A DNA stretch of 64,000 nucleotides, from contig CALOBV010000020.1 of assembly GCA_942491535.1 (NCBI GenBank), forward strand, positions 62,001 to 126,000, in the 5' to 3' direction. A program made the position numbers and the translations under genes. This DNA is from JAUVKT01 sp942491535. Lineage in GTDB: Bacteria; Bacteroidota; Bacteroidia; Bacteroidales; VadinHA17. Shown here in pieces: positions 1 through 7,405 of this stretch; positions within the stretch are counted from its first letter, which is position 1, and every line of letters begins with the position of its first letter. Under the pieces are notes generated by a model. It was not told the origin of the DNA, did no database searches, and saw only the letters and a program-made list of their open reading frames with translations.

Positions 1-1
1 G

Positions 2-2122
2 GAGCTCAACCAGTATCTTACCACAGCTTTTGCCGGAGGTGTTGCAGGAAGTGTTTTTGAAGGAGAAAAGAGATTCGATATGGTTGCCAGGCTCCAGGCT
101 GATTACCGTGTTGATATAGAAAATATAAGAAATCTTTATGTTGGCCTTCCTAACGGAGGACAGGTTCCGCTAAAAGAACTCGCAGATATTGCATATACCA
201 CGGGCCCTGCAAAAATATCAAGAGACGATACCCAGAGAAGGATCGTTGTAAGTGTTAACGTCAGAAACCGCGACCTCGAATCGGTTGTGGCAGATATCGA
301 GAATATTCTTAGCGAAGAACTGGTTCTGCCTTCGGGATATTATATTGATTACGGCGGACAGTTCGAGAACCTGAGAAATGCCTCAAGAAGACTTAAAATT
401 GCTGTTCCCATAGCGCTATTACTAATCTTTATTTTTCTTCACTTTGCATTTAAGTCATTTAAAGAAGCGGCCCTTGTATTTTCGGCAATACCCCTTTCAA
501 TTGTTGGAGGAGTATTTCTGCTGTGGATTCGTGGCATGCCTTTCAGTATCTCGGCAGGTATTGGATTTATTGCCCTCTTTGGTGTAGCTGTACTAAACGG
601 AATTGTCCTTATTGAACACCTGAAAGACTTGAAGAAATCAGGTATTACAAACATGAGAGAGCTTATAATGAAGGGTACGCGTGAAAGGTTGAGGCCGGTA
701 ATGTTAACAGCCTCGGCCGCAGCACTGGGATTCCTGCCTATGGCAATATCAACATCTGCAGGGGCAGAAGTTCAGAGACCGCTTGCCACTGTGGTTATTG
801 GCGGACTGGTAACCTCTACCCTGCTGACAATGCTTGCCCTGCCCATTCTCTACTCTATATTTGATAAGGTAACGGGTATACGCCTGTGGCCTCCCGGATT
901 AAAAACAAAGAAGATTATTCTGCCTGTAATTCTGCTTCTTATTCCTTTATTTGCCATGTCACAAACCTCAAGCCAGGAAGAAGTTAAACCAGAGATTATT
1001 ACCCTGGAAAGAGCTCTTGAGCTGGCATATACGAATAACAGCGAACTTGCTGCGTTCAATTCTATGTTTGAAGAAAGCAAGGCACTAATAAAAACAGCCT
1101 TTTCAATTGATAAAACAAACATCTATTATAACTACGACGAAAACAATATTGCCGACAACAACTATCCTATCCGTGTAATTGGGGGAGAGCAGCGTTTTGA
1201 TTTCCCTACTGTCTATTTTGCACAAAAAAATGCAAATACGATCTCCTCGTTAATGGCAGAAGATCGCTATGAGATGAAAAAAAGGGAAATAACACTTAAG
1301 GTCTCAACAGCATATTACTCAATAATACACCTTCATGGCAAATTATCCTTATATCAACAGGCCGACAGTATCTTTTCCCGATATTCAGAAGCTGCGGAAA
1401 TAAGCAACCGCCAGGGCCAGACAAGCTACCTTGAAATGCTTACCGCAAAAGCCAGGCACCATAATATTAAGGTGCTGAAGGCTCAGCTTGAACAAGATCT
1501 GAATATAGCAATGAACACCCTTGGGTCACTAATTTACTATGATGATGATTTTGTTGTTCCCAAACAAGAACCGGCGGCTCTTGAAATAAAACAAAGCCCT
1601 GCAGAAACAACTCCCGGCTATCGACTGGCCGACCATGCGGCCCTGCAGCAGGGTGCTACGGTTAAGACTGAAAAAAACAGGCTCCTTCCCGACCTGACCC
1701 TGGGATACTTTAGTGGAACAAATAACTATTCGGGGTCTAAAAACTACCAGGGCTTTGAAATAGGACTGGGTATTCCATTATTCTGGGGAGAACAGAAATC
1801 AAAAATTAAGGCAGCAAAACACTCCCTTGAAGCAGCAAATTATCTCAGGGAAAGTTATAGCAGAGCCTATAAAAACAGGTTGTCGGAACTGAGTGATTTA
1901 ATAAACAAGCAGAAAGAATACATTCAATATTATGAGTTATCGGGTAAAAATATTGCACATGAACTGATGAGGTCTTCCCAAATAAGCTATTCTGCCGGCG
2001 AGATTGATTTTTTCAGGCTCGTTCAAAGCATTGACGCAGCAATTGAAATAGAACTTAACTACCTTGATAATCTTCAGAAATATAATGAGTTTGTTCTCGA
2101 AATAAGTTATTTATCGCTTTAA
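2..2122 (+). CDS. CusA/CzcA-family RND metal efflux pump fused to a TolC-like outer membrane domain (5' partial)
   Basis: The reading frame is open from base 2, so the true start lies before the window; about 706 residues are visible. The first roughly 300 residues are the end of an RND pump: a porter-domain stretch, then hydrophobic helices with the family features IRGMPFSISAGIGFIALFG and GTRERLRPVMLTA. After a further hydrophobic, signal-like segment (around base 920-960, ending FAMSQ) the frame continues without a stop into about 380 residues of TolC-like helical outer membrane efflux protein (TLERALELAYTNN). Inner-membrane pump and outer-membrane channel are thus encoded as one polypeptide; such fusions are known in Bacteroidota. 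The adaptor gene follows 62 bp downstream. Heavy-metal (Cu/Ag/Zn/Co/Cd) export is inferred from the family; the metal cannot be read from this portion. Confidence 0.9.
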   Translation, partial: ELNQYLTTAFAGGVAGSVFEGEKRFDMVARLQADYRVDIENIRNLYVGLPNGGQVPLKELADIAYTTGPAKISRDDTQRRIVVSVNVRNRDLESVVADIENILSEELVLPSGYYIDYGGQFENLRNASRRLKIAVPIALLLIFIFLHFAFKSFKEAALVFSAIPLSIVGGVFLLWIRGMPFSISAGIGFIALFGVAVLNGIVLIEHLKDLKKSGITNMRELIMKGTRERLRPVMLTASAAALGFLPMAISTSAGAEVQRPLATVVIGGLVTSTLLTMLALPILYSIFDKVTGIRLWPPGLKTKKIILPVILLLIPLFAMSQTSSQEEVKPEIITLERALELAYTNNSELAAFNSMFEESKALIKTAFSIDKTNIYYNYDENNIADNNYPIRVIGGEQRFDFPTVYFAQKNANTISSLMAEDRYEMKKREITLKVSTAYYSIIHLHGKLSLYQQADSIFSRYSEAAEISNRQGQTSYLEMLTAKARHHNIKVLKAQLEQDLNIAMNTLGSLIYYDDDFVVPKQEPAALEIKQSPAETTPGYRLADHAALQQGATVKTEKNRLLPDLTLGYFSGTNNYSGSKNYQGFEIGLGIPLFWGEQKSKIKAAKHSLEAANYLRESYSRAYKNRLSELSDLINKQKEYIQYYELSGKNIAHELMRSSQISYSAGEIDFFRLVQSIDAAIEIELNYLDNLQKYNEFVLEISYLSL

Positions 2123-2184
2123 GCAATACTAAATAAAGAAGTTCAGATAAGAATAAATCTGCCGTAAAGAAAAACACAGATCAA

Positions 2185-3345
2185 ATGAAAAAAGAAAAAA
2201 ATAAATTTTTGATACATGTTACAGTCCTGGCAATTATTGTTTTAGCCGGCTGCCATAACAATAAAGGGGAGGCTGATAATAATATCGACCCTGCTCTTAC
2301 TGAGCTAAGCTCTGATTCAGAAAGTCAGGAAGAAATAATAATTACCAGATCGCAATTTAAGCAGGCTGACATGAAACTGGGGAAACCCGAGGTCATTACC
2401 TTTACTCAATCGGTAACAGCAAACGGATATATTGCTGCTTCTCCGAACGGGAAGGTAAATATAAGTACCCTGATACCAGGAAGAGTAAAGAAGATAAACA
2501 TCAGGCCGGGAGAGAAAGTCTCCAGGGGCCATTTGCTTTTTACGCTTGAGGGCAGAGAAATTATACAAGTCCAGCAAGATTACGCCGAAAGTTATAACCA
2601 GCTTATCTTATTAAAGGCCAATTACGACAGAAATAAAGAATTAGCAAAGGAAAATATTACCGCCAGGAAAGACCTGTTGCTTGCAGAAACAGATTATAAT
2701 ACAATGCTTGCAAAAAAAGAGGGTCTCAAAGCACTGCTGCTAATGATAAATATTGATCCGTCAGCAATTGAAAATGGTTCAATATTGCAGGCAATATCTG
2801 TTTATTCTCCTATCGACGGCTATATTACGGACCTGCTTTTTGAGGTTGGTGAATTTATCGATGCTAATAACACCATTGTAGAAATTATTGACCCAAATCA
2901 GCTTCAGCTAGATATATCAGTTTTTAAACAGGACATAGAGAATCTTTCGAAGGGACTAACAGTAAAATTTTACGACCCAGATAAACCCGAGGAAATGTAC
3001 GAAGCTGTTCTTTCACAAGTAGGCCAGACTATTGATGTTGAATCCAGAACCATACACTGTACGGCCAGTCTTAAGACTAAAGACCGGGCGGGTTTTATTA
3101 ATAATACATTTGTTGAAACAGTAATAATTACCTGCTCCCGGGAAGCTCTTTCGTTGCCCGGTTCTGCTATCCTGACGGAAGATGGAAAGAACTTTGTGCT
3201 CACCCTTTCCGGCGAAAAAGGCAATGATCTTATTTTTAAAAAACAGCTGGTAAATACGGGAGTTGTCCTGGGAAACTACGTTGAAATTATGGACGAAAAT
3301 CTAAGCGATGTCCTGACTGAAGGGATATATAACCTTTTTGAATAA
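2185..3345 (+). CDS. RND efflux periplasmic adaptor (CusB/CzcB-like) lipoprotein
   Basis: 386 residues. The N-terminus is a lipoprotein signal (hydrophobic run ending VLAGC, Cys near residue 23). A barrel-sandwich lipoyl-like half (GKVNISTLIPGRVKKINIRPGEKVSRGHLLFTLEG, here described only by its extent around residues 88-120) is followed by a helical hairpin (residues about 125-185) and the second half-motif YSPIDGYITDLLFEVGEF, then a beta-barrel region. This is the membrane fusion protein order. It bridges the pump and channel encoded just upstream and is surely co-transcribed with it. The C-terminus lacks an extra metallochaperone domain. Substrate is inferred only from the CusA/CzcA type of its partner. 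Confidence 0.9.
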   Translation: MKKEKNKFLIHVTVLAIIVLAGCHNNKGEADNNIDPALTELSSDSESQEEIIITRSQFKQADMKLGKPEVITFTQSVTANGYIAASPNGKVNISTLIPGRVKKINIRPGEKVSRGHLLFTLEGREIIQVQQDYAESYNQLILLKANYDRNKELAKENITARKDLLLAETDYNTMLAKKEGLKALLLMINIDPSAIENGSILQAISVYSPIDGYITDLLFEVGEFIDANNTIVEIIDPNQLQLDISVFKQDIENLSKGLTVKFYDPDKPEEMYEAVLSQVGQTIDVESRTIHCTASLKTKDRAGFINNTFVETVIITCSREALSLPGSAILTEDGKNFVLTLSGEKGNDLIFKKQLVNTGVVLGNYVEIMDENLSDVLTEGIYNLFE

Positions 3346-3389
3346 CAGAGGTAGTTACCATAGGCCCGCACTGATTAAAAATTCAAGGG

Positions 3390-3443
3390 TTATTCAATTT
3401 ATAACGGTCTGTAAATTAGACTGTATTGTTACTAATTGAATAA
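3390..3443 (+). promoter_or_regulatory. Long-loop inverted repeat ahead of the hydrolase gene
   Basis: A perfect 10-bp inverted repeat, TTATTCAATT at 3390-3399 and AATTGAATAA at 3434-3443, brackets a 34-bp loop that holds a smaller GTCT/AGAC stem. The right arm ends 4 bp before the preferred ATG at 3448, so an RNA stem here would cover the ribosome binding region. Function is unknown. Confidence 0.4.
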
Positions 3444-3447
3444 TCTT

Positions 3448-4269
3448 ATGAAAAAATTGCATCGATGGCCTGGTTGGAATTTCTTAAAAGTTCTTTTTGT
3501 TCTATCATGTTTTGGATCGACCGTAATGACTTTTGCACAAGATCCTGTTCAAAAACAAATTTCAAGTGATAATATTTCTGGCGAAACAAGATATTTCGAA
3601 GTAGTTAAGCTGGAGCCTTGCCTCCTGTTTTTCCCGGATAATTTTGAAGCAGATAAAGAATACCCCTTAATAATTGGACTTCACGGAAACGGGGGAAGTG
3701 CTAAAGGCTTTTCCAAATTATGGTCAACCTTGAAAAAACACAACGTTATTTATGCCGTCCCTGAAAGCCCATATAGTTATTCCAGTAAATATGGTTTGCC
3801 TACAAATCAATATACGTGGAGTATAGTCTCTGATAAAAAAGAGCTCTGGGAAAAAGCTGATCCCCCAATTACAAAATATATCTCTGGTATAGCCACTGCT
3901 CTTAAGTCAGAATATAAAATATCAAAGACTTTTATACTGGGTTTCTCTCAGGGTGCCGGTTTCGCATATGCTGCCGGAATAAGATACAATCTTGAAATTG
4001 ACGGGCTGATTTGCTTCGGTGGAAGAATTGCTTCAGTAGATAAATATCCCTGGTTTTTATCAAAGACAGAGCTTGAAAATAATAATAATTTAATGGTCTA
4101 TATTGCACATGGAATGAACGATATGGAGATCAGTTCATCTGAAGGCAGAAAGTCTTATCGCACACTGAAGAAACTTGGCTATAAAGCACACTTCAAGCTT
4201 TTTGAGGGCGGCCATGAAGTGCCTGATGAAATACTTGATGAGGCCATTAAATGGCTTACCAAAAATTAA
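3448..4269 (+). CDS. Secreted alpha/beta hydrolase (esterase/phospholipase-like)
   Basis: 273 residues from ATG 3448; a TTG at 3436 is in frame but starts a poorer N-terminus. A signal peptide is followed by FAQ. The fold markers are an oxyanion-type LIIGLHGNGG segment, the nucleophile elbow GFSQGAGFA (G-x-S-x-G), a late acidic residue in the region YIAHGMNDMEIS, and a C-terminal GGHEVP that supplies the catalytic His. The overall pattern resembles the carboxylesterase/phospholipase group (PF02230-like) and the polyhydroxybutyrate depolymerase-like esterases of Bacteroidota. It sits between the metal pump and the arsenic operon with no obvious functional tie to either. Substrate is not predictable. 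Confidence 0.75.
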   Translation: MKKLHRWPGWNFLKVLFVLSCFGSTVMTFAQDPVQKQISSDNISGETRYFEVVKLEPCLLFFPDNFEADKEYPLIIGLHGNGGSAKGFSKLWSTLKKHNVIYAVPESPYSYSSKYGLPTNQYTWSIVSDKKELWEKADPPITKYISGIATALKSEYKISKTFILGFSQGAGFAYAAGIRYNLEIDGLICFGGRIASVDKYPWFLSKTELENNNNLMVYIAHGMNDMEISSSEGRKSYRTLKKLGYKAHFKLFEGGHEVPDEILDEAIKWLTKN

Positions 4270-4276
4270 TGCATTA

Positions 4277-4307
4277 TTTGCGATAATAATATTTATTTAT
4301 ATCTTTG
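4277..4307 (+). promoter_or_regulatory. Bacteroidota-type promoter of the arsenic operon
   Basis: TTTG at 4277-4280 and TATCTTTG at 4300-4307 are separated by 19 bp, matching the -33/-7 pattern (TTTG, TAnnTTTG) established for the Bacteroidota primary sigma factor. The arsR ATG is at 4328, giving a short leader. The last base of the -7 box is the first base of the palindromic operator, which fits repression by promoter occlusion. Confidence 0.7.
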
Positions 4308-4324
4308 TTCGCAATATTACGAAC
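4307..4324. promoter_or_regulatory. Putative ArsR operator 1
   Basis: An 18-bp near-perfect palindrome GTTCGCAATATTACGAAC; the only asymmetry is at the sixth position of each arm. It abuts the -7 element of the arsR promoter and shares arms and total length with the second site at 4645-4662. ArsR/SmtB repressors bind such 12-2-12-like imperfect repeats at their own promoters; assignment to this ArsR is inference. Confidence 0.7.
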
Positions 4325-4327
4325 AAC

Positions 4328-4627
4328 ATGAACCAGAAAGATCGTTTCTCTGACAGGCAGATTAAGACTGCAAGATATGCCAAGGCAATTGGACATCCTG
4401 TACGCCTTTATGTTCTTGAACTCTTATCAAAACAATCGTGCTGCTACAGCGGAGACCTGAGCGAAGAGCTTCCAATTGCAAAATCAACCCTCTCACAACA
4501 TCTTAAAGAACTAAAAGAAGCCGGCCTTATACAGGGAGAGATCGAAGCTCCAAGAATTAAATATTGTATTAACAAAGAAACGTGGAGAGAAGCACAGGGT
4601 CTTTTTAAAGACCTGTTTGATTTATAA
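4328..4627 (+). CDS. arsR: ArsR/SmtB-family metalloregulatory repressor
   Basis: 99 residues from ATG 4328; a longer open frame runs back into the hydrolase gene but would add an out-of-family N-terminus. The winged helix-turn-helix has the family hallmarks HPVRLYVLELL and a recognition helix AKSTLSQHLKELKEAGLI. Candidate thiol ligands are Cys38 and Cys39 in KQSCCYSGDL, at the start of the helix where ArsR-type sensors carry metal-binding Cys, and Cys80 in the wing. It heads the arsenic gene set and has a promoter overlapped by a palindrome. Arsenite or organoarsenical sensing is inferred from the downstream genes. Confidence 0.9.
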   Translation: MNQKDRFSDRQIKTARYAKAIGHPVRLYVLELLSKQSCCYSGDLSEELPIAKSTLSQHLKELKEAGLIQGEIEAPRIKYCINKETWREAQGLFKDLFDL

Positions 4628-4644
4628 AATTTTTTGTCAAACTT

Positions 4645-4662
4645 GTTCGCGTTTTTGCGAAC
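4645..4662. promoter_or_regulatory. Putative ArsR operator 2
   Basis: GTTCGC at 4645-4650 and GCGAAC at 4657-4662 form perfect 6-bp arms around GTTTTT, giving the same 18-bp size and outer arm sequence as operator 1. It lies in the 55-bp gap between arsR and the thioredoxin-like gene, with no clear -7 box next to it. It could control a second promoter or act as an internal roadblock within the operon. Confidence 0.65.
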
Positions 4663-4682
4663 TACGAACTAAAATAGGTAAT

Positions 4683-4919
4683 ATGGATATTAAAGTATTA
4701 GGCTCCGGGTGCTCCCGGTGTAAACAACTTGAAAAAGTAACAAGAAAAGCAATTGTAGAAGGAGGTATTGACGCAACGGTTACTAAAATAGAAGATATTG
4801 CTGAAATAATGAGGTACGGAGTAATGGTTACTCCCGCCCTTGTCGTAAACGAAAAAGTAGTAAGCAAGGGAGTAATCCCTTCGGTAAGTGAAATAATCAA
4901 AATCCTAAACGACAAATAG
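4683..4919 (+). CDS. Small cytosolic thioredoxin-like protein with a CSRC motif (ArsE-like candidate)
   Basis: 78 residues from ATG 4683, without signal peptide. It matches the MTH895/TM0996 type of redox-active disulfide protein: MDIKVLGSGCSRC at the start (Cys10, Cys13), then a beta-alpha unit and the cis-Pro segment VMVTPALVVN. It lies between arsR and the ArsF-family gene. In operons described as arsEFG, a small protein precedes ArsF, so it may be the ArsE equivalent; I cannot confirm this. The cytosolic location and CxxC suggest it could pass electrons to the CcdA-like membrane protein encoded at 5316. Confidence 0.8.
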   Translation: MDIKVLGSGCSRCKQLEKVTRKAIVEGGIDATVTKIEDIAEIMRYGVMVTPALVVNEKVVSKGVIPSVSEIIKILNDK

Positions 4920-4920
4920 C

Positions 4921-5316
4921 ATGAAATTATCATTAACTATCATCATCCTGGTCGTATTTAGTGGCCTTACTGATACCAATGCCGGACAATTTAACCTGAA
5001 AGAAGCCGGTGGTGACATCAACGTTTATTACTTCCATGCAACCAGGCGATGCGCTACATGCCAGGCCATTGAGAAAGTAGCTCTTAAGACAGTAAAAGAC
5101 AATTACGGAGATGAGATCGGTTTTATTGTAATAAACCGTGAAGAGAAAGAGAATAAGGCTCTTGTTGAAAAATACAAGATCAGCGGGCAAACACTTCTGG
5201 TGGTAAAGGGAGAAACTATAGAAAATATCACGAACCAGGCATTTATGAATGCGCTTAATAACCCCGAAAAACTCGAAGAGTTAATACTGTCGACCATTGC
5301 TGCTATGGAAAAATAA
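4921..5316 (+). CDS. ArsF-family secreted thioredoxin-fold protein
   Basis: 131 residues. The N-terminal 21 residues form a signal peptide (LVVFSGLTDTNAG), after which VYYFHATRRCATCQAIEKVA gives a CATC redox motif at Cys44/Cys47. The rest follows the thioredoxin fold (IGFIVINREE, then a strand with KISGQTLLVV in place of the cis-Pro loop). It matches the family that NCBI names nitrophenyl compound nitroreductase subunit ArsF; that name rests on work on an arsEFG operon, and here the sequence itself shows only a secreted thiol protein. It starts 1 bp after the preceding stop and its own stop overlaps the next ATG, so translation is coupled. Confidence 0.8.
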   Translation: MKLSLTIIILVVFSGLTDTNAGQFNLKEAGGDINVYYFHATRRCATCQAIEKVALKTVKDNYGDEIGFIVINREEKENKALVEKYKISGQTLLVVKGETIENITNQAFMNALNNPEKLEELILSTIAAMEK

Positions 5317-6014
5317 TGGAAGTATTACAATCCATTTTTGAAAGTACTCAGTTACCAGTATTCTCTGCCTTTATTCTGGGTTTGATGACAGCCATAAGCC
5401 CCTGTCCGCTGGCCACCAACATTACGGCTATTGGATTTATAGGAAAGGATATTAAGGATAAGAAAAGGGTTTTCTTAAATGGGGTTTTTTACACCCTTGG
5501 CCGGGCAATAAGCTATATGACCATTGGCCTTATTTTCTATTTTGGCATTGGAGAGTACCGTTTCTCGGGTTTCCTTCAAACATGGGGGGAAAAAATTATT
5601 GGTCCCGTGCTGTTGTTAATCGGCGTATTTATGCTGGACCTGATAAGGATAAATATCCCCTGGTCGTTTTCTCTTGCAGAAAAAATGGAGGGAAGGGCGG
5701 GTAAAAACTACCGGGGCGTAATTTTGCTCGGAATGCTCTTTGCCCTTGCTTTTTGTCCTTATAGCGGGGTTTTATTTTTTGGAATGCTTATTCCTCTTTC
5801 AATCTCCAGCACAAATGGCTTTTTACTCCCATTGGTTTTTGCCCTGGGCACAGGTATTCCTGTAATTGTATTTTCCTGGATAATTGCCTACAGCATCGGT
5901 TCTGTCGGAATTTTTTACAACAGACTTAAGGTGTTTGAAACCTGGTTCAGAAGAGTAATAGCCCTGCTGTTTATCGGGGTAGGAATATATTTTATTATAA
6001 CATTTTTTTTATAG
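5316..6014 (+). CDS. ArsG-family/CcdA-like membrane protein
   Basis: 232 residues, six or seven membrane segments. It resembles the CcdA/DsbD transmembrane domain: two Cys-Pro pairs within helices, Cys30 in AISPCPLATN and Cys147 in LAFCPYSG, exactly the arrangement that lets CcdA carry reducing equivalents across the inner membrane. The neighbour order (ArsF-like before it, ArsP after it) fits the family annotated as aromatic aminoarsenical efflux permease ArsG. Both readings, permease and thiol transporter, are open. The ATG overlaps the upstream stop by one base (TAATG). Confidence 0.8.
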   Translation: MEVLQSIFESTQLPVFSAFILGLMTAISPCPLATNITAIGFIGKDIKDKKRVFLNGVFYTLGRAISYMTIGLIFYFGIGEYRFSGFLQTWGEKIIGPVLLLIGVFMLDLIRINIPWSFSLAEKMEGRAGKNYRGVILLGMLFALAFCPYSGVLFFGMLIPLSISSTNGFLLPLVFALGTGIPVIVFSWIIAYSIGSVGIFYNRLKVFETWFRRVIALLFIGVGIYFIITFFL

Positions 6015-6050
6015 GACATTACACAATATTATACGGTAAAAAAGATATAG

Positions 6051-7097
6051 ATGAAAGATAAGGTGTTAGCTTTAAACAGAAGCCTGAACGGTTTCTTAAT
6101 CCCAATAATTTCACTGTTCCTGTGGTATTTTATATACAGAAACTTATTGCCTCTGTCCGACTGGCTAACAGAGAAAGTGTTTTCGCTTACACCCGGCGAA
6201 CATCTTACCGAGGCCATAAGGTTCTTTCTGTTCGAGGTTCCAAAAGTTATGTTGTTGCTTATACTGATAATCTTTTTTGTCGGATTTTTAAGAACCTGGG
6301 TAACCCCGGAAAAAACCAGGGATATACTTAAGGGTAAATCTCTATTTGCCGGTAATGTTATCGCTGCCCTCCTGGGTATTATAACCCCCTTCTGTTCGTG
6401 TTCTGCCATTCCCCTTTTTCTTGGATTTGTGGAGGCGGGAATCCCCCTGGGCGTAACCTTTTCCTTCCTGATAGCAGCACCCATGATTAACGAGGTGGCC
6501 CTTGTATTGTTAATAGGCTTATTCGGCTGGAAGGTCGCAATAATTTATGTTCTTACCGGGCTCCTGATAGCAATATTCTCGGGATGGATTATTGGTAAAC
6601 TGGGCCTGGAGAAATATGTAGCGGATTGGGTTTTTACAATAAAGGCCAACCAGGAGTCGGGAAGTAGCGGTGGCTTAAAGATGTACGAGAGACTCCAAAA
6701 CGGATATAGTACAGTAAAAGATATTGTAGGCAAGATCTGGCCATATATTCTCTTGGGTATAGCTGTTGGTGCCGGGGCACATGGCTATGTACCCGAAGAC
6801 TTCCTGGGCTCCCTGCTCGGAAAGGATAACTGGTATGGTGTTCCCCTGGCTATCCTTATGGGTGTTCCTATGTACTCTAATGCAGCTGGTGTTATCCCGA
6901 TAGTAAGTGTTCTTATTGAAAAAGGCGTGTCGCTGGGAACTGCGCTTGCATTTATGATGTCGGTTATTGCACTCTCTCTTCCGGAAATAATCATTCTCAA
7001 AAAAGTGTTGAGGTGGCAGCTGATTGCCATTTTTGTTGGAATAGTAGCTTTTGGGATTATTATAGTGGGGTATATATTTAATTATGTAATGGTTTAA
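6051..7097 (+). CDS. arsP: ArsP-type organoarsenical efflux permease (DUF318/PF03773)
   Basis: 348 residues with about eight to ten membrane helices and two equivalent halves. The diagnostic motif ITPFCSCSAIPLFLGFVEAGIP (residues about 108-129) is followed by LIAAPMINEVALV, and the second half has GVPMYSNAAGVIPI. ArsP proteins export trivalent methyl- and aromatic arsenicals; the Cys of the CSC motif is implicated in substrate handling in this family. Placement 36 bp after the ArsG-like gene supports an organoarsenical role. The stop codon is already part of the 8-bp tandem array that follows. Confidence 0.87.
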   Translation: MKDKVLALNRSLNGFLIPIISLFLWYFIYRNLLPLSDWLTEKVFSLTPGEHLTEAIRFFLFEVPKVMLLLILIIFFVGFLRTWVTPEKTRDILKGKSLFAGNVIAALLGIITPFCSCSAIPLFLGFVEAGIPLGVTFSFLIAAPMINEVALVLLIGLFGWKVAIIYVLTGLLIAIFSGWIIGKLGLEKYVADWVFTIKANQESGSSGGLKMYERLQNGYSTVKDIVGKIWPYILLGIAVGAGAHGYVPEDFLGSLLGKDNWYGVPLAILMGVPMYSNAAGVIPIVSVLIEKGVSLGTALAFMMSVIALSLPEIIILKKVLRWQLIAIFVGIVAFGIIIVGYIFNYVMV

Positions 7098-7175
7098 TTG
7101 TGTAATCGTGTAATTGTTTAATTGTGTAGGCGTTTAATTGTGTAACTGTTTAATTGTGTAACTGTTTAATTGTTA
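7091..7175. repeat. 8-bp tandem array, TTTAATTG/TGTAACTG type
   Basis: About ten units with period 8 (TAATTGTG, TAATCGTG, TAATTGTT, TAATTGTG, TAGGCGTT and so on), alternating so that the higher-order unit is 16 bp. It begins at the arsP stop codon. No gene or promoter is visible within it. Confidence 0.8.
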
Positions 7176-7201
7176 TATAATTAATATTGTGCGCTTTATC
7201 A

Positions 7202-7403
7202 ACTTAACGTTTTAACATTTTAACGATTTAACATTTTTTAACAATTTTAACGACTCTTTAACATTTAACATTTCAACTCTTCAACGATTTAACATTTTAA
7301 CAATTCAACTCTTCAACGTTTTAACGATTTAACATTTTAACATTTCAACATTTCAACATTTTAACTCTTCAACCGTTTAACCTTTATACTCTTCAACATT
7401 TTC
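7202..7403. repeat. 8-bp tandem array, TTAACATT/TCAACTCT type
   Basis: About 25 degenerate octamers (TTAACGTT, TTAACATT, TTAACGAT, TCAACTCT, TCAACATT) run to within a few bases of the arsC ATG at 7406. Together with the array at 7091-7175 it fills almost the entire 308-bp gap between arsP and arsC. The repeat differs in sequence from the first array but has the same period. It would be the leader or promoter region of arsC. Confidence 0.8.
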
Positions 7404-7405
7404 GT

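Noticed and set aside
850..1122. Antisense frame inside the RND/TolC fusion gene
   Set aside because: A shadow of the real + strand coding region with no family-like features; many such frames occur opposite AT-rich genes.
7091..7403. CRISPR array
   Set aside because: Units are only 8 bp, contiguous and without spacers, and no cas genes are present.
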